Shown: positions 17,066 to 25,514, numbered from the stretch's first letter. The stretch: 64,000 nucleotides of DNA from Planctomycetota bacterium (GCA_016209705.1 JACQVR010000021.1:1-64000), one strand, 5' to 3'. Translations and numbers: made by a program. Notes: generated by a model from the letters alone, not told the origin.

Positions 17066-18403
17066 GTGGAACCGGATGCGACGGCTCTGTATCGGGCTCG
17101 GCTGGTCGAGAAACTGACCGATTCGCTGGCGTCTCTTCCCCCGCCCTCGACGCCGCGTCGCCTGTATGGCGCGGTGACCTTGCCGGGCAAGGCCACGGCG
17201 GTGATCGGCGCCCGGCGGGCGGGCAAGACGACGTTCCTGCACCAGCTTCGGCGCGAGCGGCTGGAACGCCGCATCCCGCTTGAACGCCTGCCCTACATCA
17301 ATTTCGAAGACGAGCGCCTCGAAGGACTTTCGGCCGCCCACTTGCACCTCTTGGTCGAGGAGTATTACCGCGGATATCCCGCGCTGCGCGGCCGGGAAAC
17401 CGTGACGTGGTGCTTGGACGAGATCCACGTCGTGCCCGGTTGGGAGCGGTTCGTCCGGCGTCTTCTGGACACGGAAAAGGTCGAAGTGTTTCTGAGCGGT
17501 TCGTCGGCCGCGCTGCTGAGCCGGGAGGTGGCGACCAGCATGCGGGGTCGAGGCTGGGAAGTGGTGATTCATCCATTCAGCTTCGAGGAATATCTGCGGC
17601 ACCGCGGACATGAGGTTCCGGAACAGAAGACTCGTTTGACCTCGCGCCGGCGCACCGAGTTGGAGCATGCGCTGCGAACGTATTTGGAATCCGGCGGGTT
17701 TCCGGAAGTGCAGGGACTGGAGGTCGGCGCGCGGCAGGCGGTTTTAAGCCAATATGTGGATGTGGCGATGCTGAGGGACGTGGCGGAGCGGCACGGCGTG
17801 ACGAATCTTGCGGGACTGCGCTGGCTGGTACGCCACCTGTTGGGCAACCCCGCCGGAACGTTCAGCGTGGAAAAGTTTTATGCCGGGCTCAAATCGCAGG
17901 GCATCGCCATTTCGCGGGACACGGTGCATCAACTGGTCGCATTCCTGGAAGATTGCTTTCTGGTGCGGGTCGCGTGGGTCGAGGCGGCGTCCGAACGGCG
18001 CCGGATGGTCAATCCGCGCAAGGCGTATCCCGTCGATCCGGGTTTGATTCCGGTATTCGATCGGACCGGCCGAACCAACCGCGGCCACGCGCTGGAGACG
18101 GCAGTTCGCGTGGAACTGGAACGGCGCGGAATGCAGGTGACCTATGTGCGAACGCGCGAAGGGCACGAGGTGGATTTTCTGGCGCGCCCTGCTGGAGGAA
18201 AGCCGGCGCTGCTCCAGGTATGCGCCGAACTCGACGATCCTGAAACGCGCCGGCGCGAGGTCCGCGCTCTTACGGAAGCTTCCGCGGAGCATCCGCGAGC
18301 GTCCCTGCATTTGATTACCGAGACCCCCGAAAGCGCCGTGGGGATTCCGCGAGGCGTGCGGGTCCACTCGGCGGCTGTTTGGCTGCTGGGCGATCCATCA
18401 TAG
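17066..18403 (+). CDS. AAA-family ATPase with DUF4143 C-terminal domain
   Basis: 445 residues from GTG at 17066. Walker A in AVIGARRAGKTTFLHQL (near residue 52), Walker B WCLDEIHVV, sensor FLSGSSAALLSREV. The C-terminal half has the DUF4143 pattern including RGHALETAVRVELERRG and a nuclease-like strand GHEVDFLARPAGG (E-x-D then Lys is partly kept). Such proteins are common in mobile or defence-linked loci; substrate unknown. The 80 bp upstream are AT-rich (TATAATC, TTATAAAAG, TTATAAAGG) unlike the rest of the window, suggesting a strong promoter or recent arrival. A 35-bp palindrome follows the stop by 4 nt. Confidence 0.88.
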   Translation: MEPDATALYRARLVEKLTDSLASLPPPSTPRRLYGAVTLPGKATAVIGARRAGKTTFLHQLRRERLERRIPLERLPYINFEDERLEGLSAAHLHLLVEEYYRGYPALRGRETVTWCLDEIHVVPGWERFVRRLLDTEKVEVFLSGSSAALLSREVATSMRGRGWEVVIHPFSFEEYLRHRGHEVPEQKTRLTSRRRTELEHALRTYLESGGFPEVQGLEVGARQAVLSQYVDVAMLRDVAERHGVTNLAGLRWLVRHLLGNPAGTFSVEKFYAGLKSQGIAISRDTVHQLVAFLEDCFLVRVAWVEAASERRRMVNPRKAYPVDPGLIPVFDRTGRTNRGHALETAVRVELERRGMQVTYVRTREGHEVDFLARPAGGKPALLQVCAELDDPETRRREVRALTEASAEHPRASLHLITETPESAVGIPRGVRVHSAAVWLLGDPS

Positions 18404-18407
18404 CCAT

Positions 18408-18442
18408 GCGCAACATTATTATTTGAAAATCTTTCGTAACAG
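18408..18442. repeat. 35-bp AT-rich palindrome, copy 2
   Basis: TATTTGAAAATCTTTCGTAAC matches the right half of the copy at 3749 almost base for base when split (TTTGAAAAT and CGTAACAG). The left arm is diverged (GCGCAACA). It begins 4 nt after the ATPase stop codon. Confidence 0.6.
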
Positions 18443-18483
18443 GCGCTGGTTGCCGCAGCCTATGCTTCCGCGCGACGAGCCGA

Positions 18484-18774
18484 TCACGCGAGGGAGCGAC
18501 GGCGGAACACGCGCTCATAGACGACGCTTCGGTGGGCGATGATGAGGATGCGGATCCTTTTTCGAGCCGCATCAAGGTCGAAAACGATCCTGGAGTCGCC
18601 GACCCGCCATTTCCAGGACCCGGCGAGATCCTTTCGTAGCCGATCCGCATACATGGTCGGGTCGGCCATCAGGCGTTCTTCAATCGCGCGCCGGATGCGG
18701 GCTTGCGAGTCTCGCGGTATCCCGGGAAGATCTCGCTTTGCGACGTCGGGATGATAGGTGACGTCGTAGTTCAT
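18484..18774 (-). CDS. RelE/ParE-type toxin
   Basis: 96 residues. Pattern of the RelE/ParE fold: YHPDVAKRDLPGIPRDSQAR then helix RIRRAIEERLMADP, strand GSWKWRVGDSRIVFDLDA, RIRILIIAHRSVVYERVF. The WRVGDSRIVF and AHRSVVYERV motifs are typical of the mRNA-interferase branch, with Arg and terminal basic residues likely catalytic. Follows and overlaps its antitoxin gene, the usual order. Confidence 0.85.
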   Translation of the reverse strand: MNYDVTYHPDVAKRDLPGIPRDSQARIRRAIEERLMADPTMYADRLRKDLAGSWKWRVGDSRIVFDLDAARKRIRILIIAHRSVVYERVFRRRSLA

Positions 18775-19033
18775 GGGAACGCCGGGTCAAGAGACGATGT
18801 GCGCGCGAACCCCATACGGCTTCATGGGCCAGCGTCTTGCCGCCCGAGAGGGACTCCCGGCGCTCGGAGGCCATGGCCGCCAGTTCGCGATCCTCGAGTA
18901 TTTCCAGCATTTCGAGAACCAAGGAACGCGTCAGATCGGAAAGCGACGTCCCCGCGCGTTCGGCCAGCGCGCGCAACTCGGCGTAGTCTTCCGAGGCCAG
19001 GACCATGTTGATCCGAGGTTTCCGTGTCGGCAT
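18680..19033 (-). CDS. Ribbon-helix-helix antitoxin, C-terminus frameshifted
   Basis: ATG at 19033 follows GGAGG by 8 nt. Residues 1-50 match ribbon-helix-helix antitoxins (RKPRINMVLASEDYAELRAL, AERAGTSLSDLTRSLVLEML). The natural end is probably just after KTLAHEAVWGSRAH: in the neighbouring frame the next codons give IVS and TGA at the toxin boundary. In the given frame it runs 94 nt into the toxin gene. I infer a one-base indel near 18795, real or an assembly error. N-terminal DNA binding should autoregulate the operon through the operator at 19062-19083. Confidence 0.75.
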   Translation of the reverse strand: MPTRKPRINMVLASEDYAELRALAERAGTSLSDLTRSLVLEMLEILEDRELAAMASERRESLSGGKTLAHEAVWGSRAHRLLTRRSHELRRHLSSRRRKARSSRDTARLASPHPARD

Positions 19034-19060
19034 GAAAAACGCCTCCGACCCTCCGGGGGG

Positions 19061-19089
19061 AGTGTAACACCTGTGTAACACCTCGTCAA
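19061..19089 (-). promoter_or_regulatory. Promoter and tandem operator of the ParE-type operon
   Basis: On the minus strand TTGACG (19084-19089), 17-nt spacer, TACACT (19061-19066). The spacer and -10 contain two abutting 11-bp direct repeats GTGTAACACCT (19062-19072, 19073-19083), each centred on the palindrome GTGT-A-ACAC. This is the expected layout for a ribbon-helix-helix repressor binding as paired dimers and blocking polymerase. Confidence 0.8.
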
Positions 19090-19114
19090 GATCGATATCG
19101 CGGGCGTTCTCCCT

Positions 19115-19220
19115 TGAGTCCCAAGTCCGAAGTCCCACGTCCTGAGTCGGGAGTCGAAAGGAGATCTGGAGATAGGGAGATAGTTCTCCGTGCGCTTCCT
19201 GCCCCGAGTCGCGTCGAGGG
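19115..19220. repeat. Iterated words: AGTCCNN arm, GGAGATAN arm, and a CCCCGAGTCGCGTCGAGGGG palindrome
   Basis: 19115-19156 holds AGTCCCA-AGTCCGA-AGTCCCA-CGTCCTG-AGTCGGG. 19160-19182 holds GGAGATCT-GGAGATAG-GGAGATAG. At 19199-19218 lies a short palindrome resembling the one at 51461. Opposite arms are short or absent, so these may be half elements upstream of the fusion gene. Confidence 0.6.
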
Positions 19221-19287
19221 GCGCTCCTCGGTGCCCGCTCCGGCTGATGGCGTTCGCAACCGTCTGGACACGCCTCTAGATTTAGAA

Positions 19288-20883
19288 ATGCGCTTGCGCG
19301 TTCGAGATTACGATCTGCTCATATTCGATCTCGACGGCGTGGTGACGCGCACGGCGAAACTCCACGCGGCCGCGTGGAAATCCTTGTTCGACGAGTTCCT
19401 CGCGGAGCGCGCGCGGCGGGAAGGCGCTCCCTTCCGGCCGTTCGACGCGGCGGAAGATTACCGGCGGTACGTGGACGGCAAGCTGCGCTATGACGGCGTG
19501 CGCAGCTTCCTCGGGTCGCGGGGCGTCGACCTGCCCTTTGGGGCGCCGGACGATCCCCCGACGGCCCTCACGGTCTGCGGTCTCGGCAATCGGAAGGATC
19601 GCCTGTTCCAGGATCAACTCAGGAGCCGCGGCGTGGAGGTCTACGAAGGGACGGTGGAATTCCTGCGACAGGCGCGATCCCTGGGATTCAAGACGGCAAT
19701 CGTCACGTCGAGCCGCAACGGCGCGCTGGTGACGGAGCGGGCCGGGCTCTCGGTCCTCATCGACGCGCGCGTAGACGGCGTGGACTCGACCCGGCTGGGG
19801 CTTCAGAGCAAGCCGGCACCGGATCTCTTCCTCGATGCGGCGCGGAAACTCGGCGTCGATCCCGCGCGCGCCGTCGTTTTCGAAGACGCGCAGGCCGGTG
19901 TCGAGGCCGCGCGGCGCGGCGGCTTCGGTCTGGTCGTCGGCGTGGATCGGGCCGGGCAGGCGCGCGTCCTCGAGGAAAAGGGCGCCGACCTGGCGGTCAA
20001 AGACCTCGGGGAACTCTCTCTGGCGGACGATACTGAAATAGAAGCGCGGCGGACCGACCTTCTTCCGTCCGCCCTGGAGCGGATCGAAGAAATCCGGGAA
20101 CGCGCCCGCGGACGGCGTCTGGCCGTATTCCTGGATTACGACGGCACGCTGGCCCCCATCGCGGATCGACCCGAGAAGGCGCGGCTTCCGGGTCACATCC
20201 GCGACGCGGTTCGCGCGCTCGCCGAGCGCTGTCCCGTCGCGGTGATCAGCGGGAGGGACCTTCGGGATGTACGCCAACTGGTCGGCCTGGACGGCGTCGT
20301 TTTCGCCGGAAGCCATGGTTTTGATATCGAAGGTCCGGGAGGCCTCCGGCGGGAGCACCCCGAGGGAGCGTCTTTTCTTCCATCCCTGGACAAGGCGGAG
20401 CGAGCGTTGAAGGAGGCTCTGGCCCGCCTTGAAGGCGCGATCATCGAACGCAAGCGTTTCTCCGTCGCGGTGCACTACCGTCTCGTGGCGGAATCCTCTC
20501 GCGACCGCGTCGAAAAGGAAGTGGAGCGCGTCTTCCGCGCGCATCCGGATCTCCGCCGGACGAGCGGCAAGATGGTCTACGAACTCCGGCCGCGGCTGCG
20601 CTGGGACAAAGGTCGGGCCGTCCTGTGGTTGCTTCAGGCGACGAACCTCGGCGGGCCCGAGGTGCTGGCGGTATACATCGGCGACGACCTGACCGACGAG
20701 GACGCGTTCCGGGCGCTCGCCGATCGGGGGATCGGGATCATCGTCCGCGAGGAACCGCGCAGGACCGAAGCCCGTTACGCGCTCGAGAATCCCGAGGAAG
20801 TCGGCCGCTTCCTGGGCGCATTGTCCGCGATGGCGGAGCGCGCAGGAGCGTGTCGAGATATTCAAGGGGATGCCAAGATATAG
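19288..20883 (+). CDS. Fused beta-phosphoglucomutase-like HAD and trehalose-6-phosphate phosphatase
   Basis: 531 residues from ATG at 19288 (no clear ribosome site; other upstream starts are open). Residues 8-240: HAD hydrolase of the beta-phosphoglucomutase type (LLIFDLDGVVTRTAKLHAAA, IVTSSRN, VVFEDAQAGVEAARRGGFGL). Residues 270-520: OtsB-type phosphatase (LAVFLDYDGTLAPIADRP, VISGRDLRDV, GSHGFDIEGPGG, YIGDDLTDEDAF). Expected products: glucose-6-phosphate from the phosphomutase half, free trehalose from the phosphatase half. A GH65 phosphorylase start follows at 20963, giving a trehalose-use or glycogen-linked set. The last eleven residues (ACRDIQGDAKI) and stop come from a repeat element. 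Confidence 0.9.
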   Translation: MRLRVRDYDLLIFDLDGVVTRTAKLHAAAWKSLFDEFLAERARREGAPFRPFDAAEDYRRYVDGKLRYDGVRSFLGSRGVDLPFGAPDDPPTALTVCGLGNRKDRLFQDQLRSRGVEVYEGTVEFLRQARSLGFKTAIVTSSRNGALVTERAGLSVLIDARVDGVDSTRLGLQSKPAPDLFLDAARKLGVDPARAVVFEDAQAGVEAARRGGFGLVVGVDRAGQARVLEEKGADLAVKDLGELSLADDTEIEARRTDLLPSALERIEEIRERARGRRLAVFLDYDGTLAPIADRPEKARLPGHIRDAVRALAERCPVAVISGRDLRDVRQLVGLDGVVFAGSHGFDIEGPGGLRREHPEGASFLPSLDKAERALKEALARLEGAIIERKRFSVAVHYRLVAESSRDRVEKEVERVFRAHPDLRRTSGKMVYELRPRLRWDKGRAVLWLLQATNLGGPEVLAVYIGDDLTDEDAFRALADRGIGIIVREEPRRTEARYALENPEEVGRFLGALSAMAERAGACRDIQGDAKI

Positions 20884-20957
20884 GGGATATTGGCGATAAG
20901 ACCTCCAATGAGGGGTAGGGTCCATCCCCCTATCTCCAATATGCCGACAATCTCCCA
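20843..20957. repeat. Iterated-word element, GGAGATAN class with conserved loop, copy 1
   Basis: Begins GCGTGTCGAGATATTCAAGG, then words AGATATAGGGGATA; apical loop GATAAGACCTCCAATGAGG; right arm CCCCCTATCTCCAATATG and CCGACAATCTCC. The copy at 32283 shares the first 25 bp, the loop start GATAAG and the end CCGACAATCT. It lies exactly between the fusion gene, whose stop it provides, and the ATG of the GH65 fragment 6 bp on. Confidence 0.85.
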
Positions 20958-20962
20958 GGCCG

Positions 20963-21057
20963 ATGAATCCCTGGAAACTCGTGTACGAAGGCTTCGAACC
21001 CGCCCAGGAAGGGTTGCGGGAAGCGCTCTGCACGCTGGGCAACGGGTATTTCGCGAC
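20963..21057 (+). pseudogene. GH65 glycoside phosphorylase, N-terminal stub
   Basis: Thirty-one residues match the start of family 65 trehalose/maltose/kojibiose phosphorylases: WKLVYEGFEPAQEGLREALC then TLGNGYFATR. Family members are 750-800 residues. Coding stops matching at about 21057, where the antisense-strand ATPase begins. More than 95 per cent of the gene is missing. Confidence 0.8.
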
Positions 21058-21843
21058 GAGGAGCAGACAAAGAGCGGCCAGCAATTTTCCCAGCGCCGCC
21101 AGCCGTTTCTGGAGCGGCGTCGGCTCGCGTTCGATGCGCTCCAACATGCCGGAGATGCGACCCAGCTCCGTGCTCATGCCGGTTTGCATGACGATGGCCG
21201 AAGCCTTGCCGGCCACCGCGACCGTCCCCATGAAAACCAGGTTGCGGCGATCCGCCGTCGCGGCCTCTTTGGGAAGAACGGCCTCCGGGTCCTTCTCCAC
21301 GGGCTCCGACTCCCCGGTCAGGGCGGCTTCCTGGACGCTCAGCCTGAAGCCGCGGACCAGTCTGGCGTCCGCCGGCACGTGATCGCCGGCGTGGATCTCG
21401 ATCACGTCGCCGGGCACGAGGTCGGCGGCGGGGCAGGTCTGCGTCTTGCCGTTCCGGACCACCGTGGCGTTCCGCGGGGAGAGCTTCTGAAGCGCGGCCA
21501 AGGCGCGGTCGGCGCGCTCCTCCTGGATGAAACCCAGCAGGGCGTTGAGGACGACGATCGCCAGGATGGTCAGCGCGTCGGGCCATTGGCCGAGCGCGCC
21601 GGAGACGACCGCGGCGACGACGAGGATTCCGATCAGGACGCTGCGGAATTGCTCGAGGAACTTCTGCCACGCCGGGATCGGCGGCTTCTCGGCGAGCGCG
21701 TTGGGGCCGTGACGCGAGAGCCGCTCGGGGGCTTCGGCGGCGGCCAGACCTGATTCGACGTCGGTCGCCAGCGCGCTTGCGGTCTCTTCAACGGAAAGGG
21801 AGTGAAAGTCGGGAGGGGCTTCACGGGCGAGGGATTCGAGCAT
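21050..21843 (-). pseudogene. Calcium-type P-ATPase, N-terminal third only
   Basis: From ATG at 21843: the cation ATPase N-domain (LSVEETASALATDVESGLAA, RLSRHGPNALAEKPP), membrane helices (SVLIGILVVAAVVSGALGQW, LTILAIVVLNALLGF) and the actuator domain with AALTGESEPVEK. After LGKLLAALCLLLVA (near 21055) the match ends. The phosphorylation motif DKTGT, nucleotide domain and later helices are absent (family about 900 residues). The frame stays open antisense to the fusion gene to 19282, but that part is not ATPase. Cannot transport. Confidence 0.85.
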
Positions 21844-21963
21844 GAGGATTCAATGGCAAACCCCATGCCGCCCTTTGACCGAACCGGCCAGGAATGGGAT
21901 CGCGAAAAATTCTGCGCGGTTATGGAGAAAAGCGGCAACTTACGGGTCTTCGGTATTTGGCGT

Positions 21964-21998
21964 CTGTTACAAATAATTTTGAGAATATATTGTAACAC
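21964..21998. repeat. 35-bp AT-rich palindrome, copy 3
   Basis: CTGTTACAAATAATTTTGAG then AATATATTGTAACA: arms TGTTACAA/TTGTAACA are perfect. It sits 2 bp beyond the stop codon of the minus-strand gene at 22001. The 157 bp between 21844 and 22000 hold no other feature. Confidence 0.75.
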
Positions 21999-22000
21999 GG

Positions 22001-22906
22001 CTACCTCTTCTTGTTCCGGTAGGCCGAGTGGCAGCTCGTGCAGGAGTTCTTGAGGAATCGGAAGGCTTCCTCCGCGCCGGGATGGTCTTGCCGCCGGATG
22101 GAATCCTCCAACCGCGCGGCCGCGGCGACCGAATCGCCCATCCAGCCGCGGAAGTCTTCCTCCCGCGCTTTCACCTCCTCGGTCCGTTCAAGTTCCTTGA
22201 AGAACTCGAGGAGCTGAAGCGCCTCGTGCGGCGGATCGATGTCGGGATGGTCCGGCGGCCGCTTCCAGCGCGCTTCGCGGACCTCCTCCAGGTGTTCCCA
22301 CGTGCGGCTCAGCAGCGCCATGGCGGCCTGAAACCCGGGGAGCTTGGCGACCTCCGGAAATGTGCCGTCCACCCGATCCAGATCCTCGCTCGAAGCCCGG
22401 AAATGTTTCACGTCCTCATAAAGGCCTTCATACTTTAGCGACGTGCCGCACATCTTCATCGCCGCGACGGCCTTCTCATTCGGCCAACCCTCCGCGGCGG
22501 CCAGCGCGATCGCCGCGGCCGCCGGACCGCGGTGCTTCCCGTGATGGCAGTGCATGTAGATCGGGCCCTCCAGATCTCGCACCGCCCGGGCGATCTCCAG
22601 CGCCCGATCCCGGGGCACCCCGTCGTAGCCGATCGGAAGATGGACGTAGCGCATTCCGTACTTCTTCGCCGCCGCCGCGTCGGGCTTGCCTCCATCAACG
22701 CTGATGATCGCCTTGACGCCCAGCTTCGCGAGCGCCTGAAGCCCCTCTTCGCCGTGAGGTTCGCTGCCGCTGATCAGCTTTTCGCTGAGCCGATACACAT
22801 TGTGACAGCCCGCGACGTCGAGCGCCGTCCCCACCTGCGGCTTCGAGGCCTCATCCGGACTTGCGCAGCCGGAGAGGATCAGCGCCAATAGTGGAGCGCA
22901 TTTCAT
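22001..22906 (-). CDS. Lipoprotein: tyrosine/dual-specificity phosphatase fold fused to c-type cytochrome tail
   Basis: 301 residues. Lipobox LALILSGC puts lipid at Cys14. Residues 35-165 look like a dual-specificity phosphatase: VYRLSEKLISGSEPHGEEGL, LGVKAIISVDG, and the active-site loop HCHHGKHRG (H-C-x5-R). The C-terminal 100 residues are helical and end with CTSCHSAYRNKKR, a CxxCH heme site as in cytochrome c'. So a periplasmic phosphatase-like domain carries one heme. It is the last gene of the operon with the ferric-type ABC importer and pentaheme cytochrome. Substrate unknown. Confidence 0.8.
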   Translation of the reverse strand: MKCAPLLALILSGCASPDEASKPQVGTALDVAGCHNVYRLSEKLISGSEPHGEEGLQALAKLGVKAIISVDGGKPDAAAAKKYGMRYVHLPIGYDGVPRDRALEIARAVRDLEGPIYMHCHHGKHRGPAAAAIALAAAEGWPNEKAVAAMKMCGTSLKYEGLYEDVKHFRASSEDLDRVDGTFPEVAKLPGFQAAMALLSRTWEHLEEVREARWKRPPDHPDIDPPHEALQLLEFFKELERTEEVKAREEDFRGWMGDSVAAAARLEDSIRRQDHPGAEEAFRFLKNSCTSCHSAYRNKKR

Positions 22907-22933
22907 AGAGGGCTCAGTTATGACACCACATCT

Positions 22934-23938
22934 TCATGGTTTGATGCTCCAAAGCGGCTCGGCGAGCTTGAGCGAGACCCGCTCCGCGCTCTCCCTCCTC
23001 CGCGCGGACCACCCGATGACGACGCTACCGCCGATCTCGACGTCGGCTTCCCACCGCCCGGAACGAAAACGGCTGGCGCGTACCCGCCCCGCCTCGCCGT
23101 CGACGACTTCGACGGCTTCCGGCCGCAGCACGACCGTCACGTCCTCGCCGGCGCCGTCGCTGAACGCGGACGGGAACGCGCCCCACGGTAGCCGCACTCG
23201 ATCTCCTTCCCTTCGAGCCGCCAGGAGCGACGCCGCGCCGGTGATCTCGGCGACCCGTCCGTCGGCGGGCCGGCGGTACACTTCGTCCGGCGCTCCGGTT
23301 TGGAGGACGCGGCCGCCGTGCATCACGGCGACCTGATCGGCGAGGGCCAGCGCCTCATCGTAGTCGTGCGTGACAGTGATGGTCGTCATCTTGAATTGCT
23401 CGTGGACCCGGCGCAGGAATGCCATCATCCTTTCCCGCAGCCGCCGGTCGAGGGCGCCGAGCGGCTCGTCGAGAAGCAGGATCTTCGGCCGCGCCACCAG
23501 CGCGCGCGCCACCGCGAGACGCTGCGCTTCCCCGCCCGAAAGCGCCGCCGGCAATCGACCCGCGAGGTCGTTCAACTCCACCACCTCGAGGGTTGCCGCG
23601 ATGCGGGCGCGCCGTTCGGCAGCGGACACCTTCCGTCCCTTCAGGACGAACTCAAGATGTTTCTCGACCGTGAGGTGCGGCCAGAGCGCCAAGTCCTGGA
23701 ACACCATTCCGATCTCGCGGTCGCGCGGCGGCACGCCCGACGCGGAATTCCCGTCCAGCAGGATCTGACCCGCCTCGGCCTCGCGAAAGCCGGCGATCGC
23801 CATCAGGAGCGTGGTCTTGCCGCAGCCGCTGGGACCCAGAAGCGCCAGCAGTTCGCCCGCCGGCACGGCGAGCGATACGTCCCGCAGGACGGGATTCCCG
23901 CCGTACGACGCGACCACGTCACGCAGTTCGATCCGCAT
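22934..23938 (-). CDS. ABC transporter ATP-binding protein, ferric/sulfate-type
   Basis: 334 residues. Walker A LLGPSGCGKTTLLMAI, Q-loop MVFQDLALWPHLTV, signature LSGGEAQRLAVARAL, Walker B ILLLDEPLGALD, H-loop TVTHDYDEAL. A C-terminal regulatory TOBE-like domain begins near residue 235. Closest in pattern to FbpC/PotA-type importers. Its ATG overlaps the permease gene by 20 nt. Confidence 0.93.
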   Translation of the reverse strand: MRIELRDVVASYGGNPVLRDVSLAVPAGELLALLGPSGCGKTTLLMAIAGFREAEAGQILLDGNSASGVPPRDREIGMVFQDLALWPHLTVEKHLEFVLKGRKVSAAERRARIAATLEVVELNDLAGRLPAALSGGEAQRLAVARALVARPKILLLDEPLGALDRRLRERMMAFLRRVHEQFKMTTITVTHDYDEALALADQVAVMHGGRVLQTGAPDEVYRRPADGRVAEITGAASLLAARREGDRVRLPWGAFPSAFSDGAGEDVTVVLRPEAVEVVDGEAGRVRASRFRSGRWEADVEIGGSVVIGWSARRRESAERVSLKLAEPLWSIKP

Positions 23939-25514
23939 CTTGGAGCCGAACGCGCAGCGGCCGGTTGACCAGGAGCATCCCCAGCACCAGCACGAGCGCG
24001 GTAAATATGGTCAGGATGAGACAAAGCGACGCCACAATGGAGTCCTTGCCGAAATGAAGCAGAGAGGCGATACGCACCGGCAAGGTCATCGTCCCGGGAG
24101 GATTGACCAGGACGGACGCCGAGAGCTCCCCCAGGCAGAAGAGGAACGAAATCGTCGCCGCGGCCCCGAGCCCCGGCCAGATGAGCGGACCCACGATGCG
24201 CAAGCCGGTGCGGACCGGCCCCGCTCCCGACACGGCCGCCGCCTGAAGCAGGTTCCGCCGCACCGCCGCCAGCGCCGCCGCGAGGATCAGCGCCGGAAAC
24301 GCCATGTAGCGCGCCGCCGCGGCGTACGCGACGATTCCCGGTCCGGGGTAGAGCGAAGAGACGGGCCACACCTCCCGCGTCACGTAGAAGAGGATCCCGA
24401 GGCCCACCGCCGTCCCCGGCACGATGAGCGGAACGATGACCAGCGCCTCCGCGACGTGGCGGGCCGCGCGCCCCAGCCCGCGGTAGGCGGCGGCGAACAG
24501 GAGGCCGCCCGCCACCAGGAAGATCATTCCGAGGAGCGAAACGCGCAGGCTCGTGAGAAGCTGGTCGCCGGCGGTTCGAAGCGACTCCGCGTAATCGCCT
24601 CCCGCCGTCACCGCCAGGAACGCGACCGGAAGCAGCGTGGAAAGGGCGATGGCCAGCAGCGCGATTCCCATCACGGGTCGGGGCACGTTTCCATGGACCG
24701 GCCTGGCTGAGCTGCCGAGCGTTTCATACGGCCTCGCCCGCAGCAACGCCTGGCGGGCGACGAAGATGGCGGCGACCAGCACGACCGGCGGGACGGCGGT
24801 CGCGATGGCCCGCTTGACGTCGAAGTAGGCGCTGAATTCGGTGAACACCTCGATCGGATAGACGTTGACCATGAGCGCCGACGGCACGCCGAAGTCGGAA
24901 AACGAAAGGAGGAACACGAGCATTCCTCCGCTGGCCAGATAAGGGGTCAAGAGCGGCCGCCAGATGTGCCACGCGCGGCGCCAGGGCCCGGCGGCCAGGC
25001 ACGCGGCGCGGTCGGTGCCCGGATCGATCGAACGGAACCCTTGCGCGGCCAGGATGGAGACGCACGGGAAGTAGGAGAGCGACATGACGAACGCGGCGCC
25101 CAGCGGCGAGTAGATGTTGATCGGCGCCTGCCGCAATCCGAATGCGGACTTGAGCAGATTCGTCATGACGCCGTTCTGGCCCAGGAAGAAAATCCACCCC
25201 ATGACGACGACGATGGAGGGCAGGAGCAGCGGAAGCACCGAGAGCGTTTCCAGCGTCGCGCCGGCGGCGCCGCGGAGCCGCGCGACCGTCCAGCCGACGG
25301 CGACGCCCCAGACGAGCGCGAGCAGCGTCGCGACCGACGAAACGGCGACGCTTCGAAGCAGCAAGGTCCACTGGCGTTCCTCGCGCAGGACGTTGGAATA
25401 GGCGTCGAGCGAGAATCCCTCTTCGCCGCGCAGGGAGTCGTACAGCATCGCCAGCGCCGGCGCGAGGCAGGCCAGGACGACCAGCGCCACGACGGCGCGC
25501 CCGACGGCCTTCAC
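23919..25514 (-). CDS. ABC importer permease, fused two-domain (FbpB-like)
   Basis: 531 residues from GTG at 25514, which overlaps the binding-protein stop as GTGA. About twelve membrane helices in two halves, each with the binding-protein-dependent permease pattern (first half ETLSVLPLLLPSIVVVMGW; second half LIVPGTAVGLGILFY and GPLIWPGLGAAATISFLFCL). Two-in-one permeases are typical of ferric iron importers. An out-of-frame upstream extension is not coding. Confidence 0.9.
   Translation of the reverse strand: MKAVGRAVVALVVLACLAPALAMLYDSLRGEEGFSLDAYSNVLREERQWTLLLRSVAVSSVATLLALVWGVAVGWTVARLRGAAGATLETLSVLPLLLPSIVVVMGWIFFLGQNGVMTNLLKSAFGLRQAPINIYSPLGAAFVMSLSYFPCVSILAAQGFRSIDPGTDRAACLAAGPWRRAWHIWRPLLTPYLASGGMLVFLLSFSDFGVPSALMVNVYPIEVFTEFSAYFDVKRAIATAVPPVVLVAAIFVARQALLRARPYETLGSSARPVHGNVPRPVMGIALLAIALSTLLPVAFLAVTAGGDYAESLRTAGDQLLTSLRVSLLGMIFLVAGGLLFAAAYRGLGRAARHVAEALVIVPLIVPGTAVGLGILFYVTREVWPVSSLYPGPGIVAYAAAARYMAFPALILAAALAAVRRNLLQAAAVSGAGPVRTGLRIVGPLIWPGLGAAATISFLFCLGELSASVLVNPPGTMTLPVRIASLLHFGKDSIVASLCLILTIFTALVLVLGMLLVNRPLRVRLQDADRTA

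Noticed and set aside
19282-21049. Continuation of the P-ATPase frame to 19282
   Set aside because: It is antisense to the HAD fusion gene and loses all ATPase motifs after 21055.
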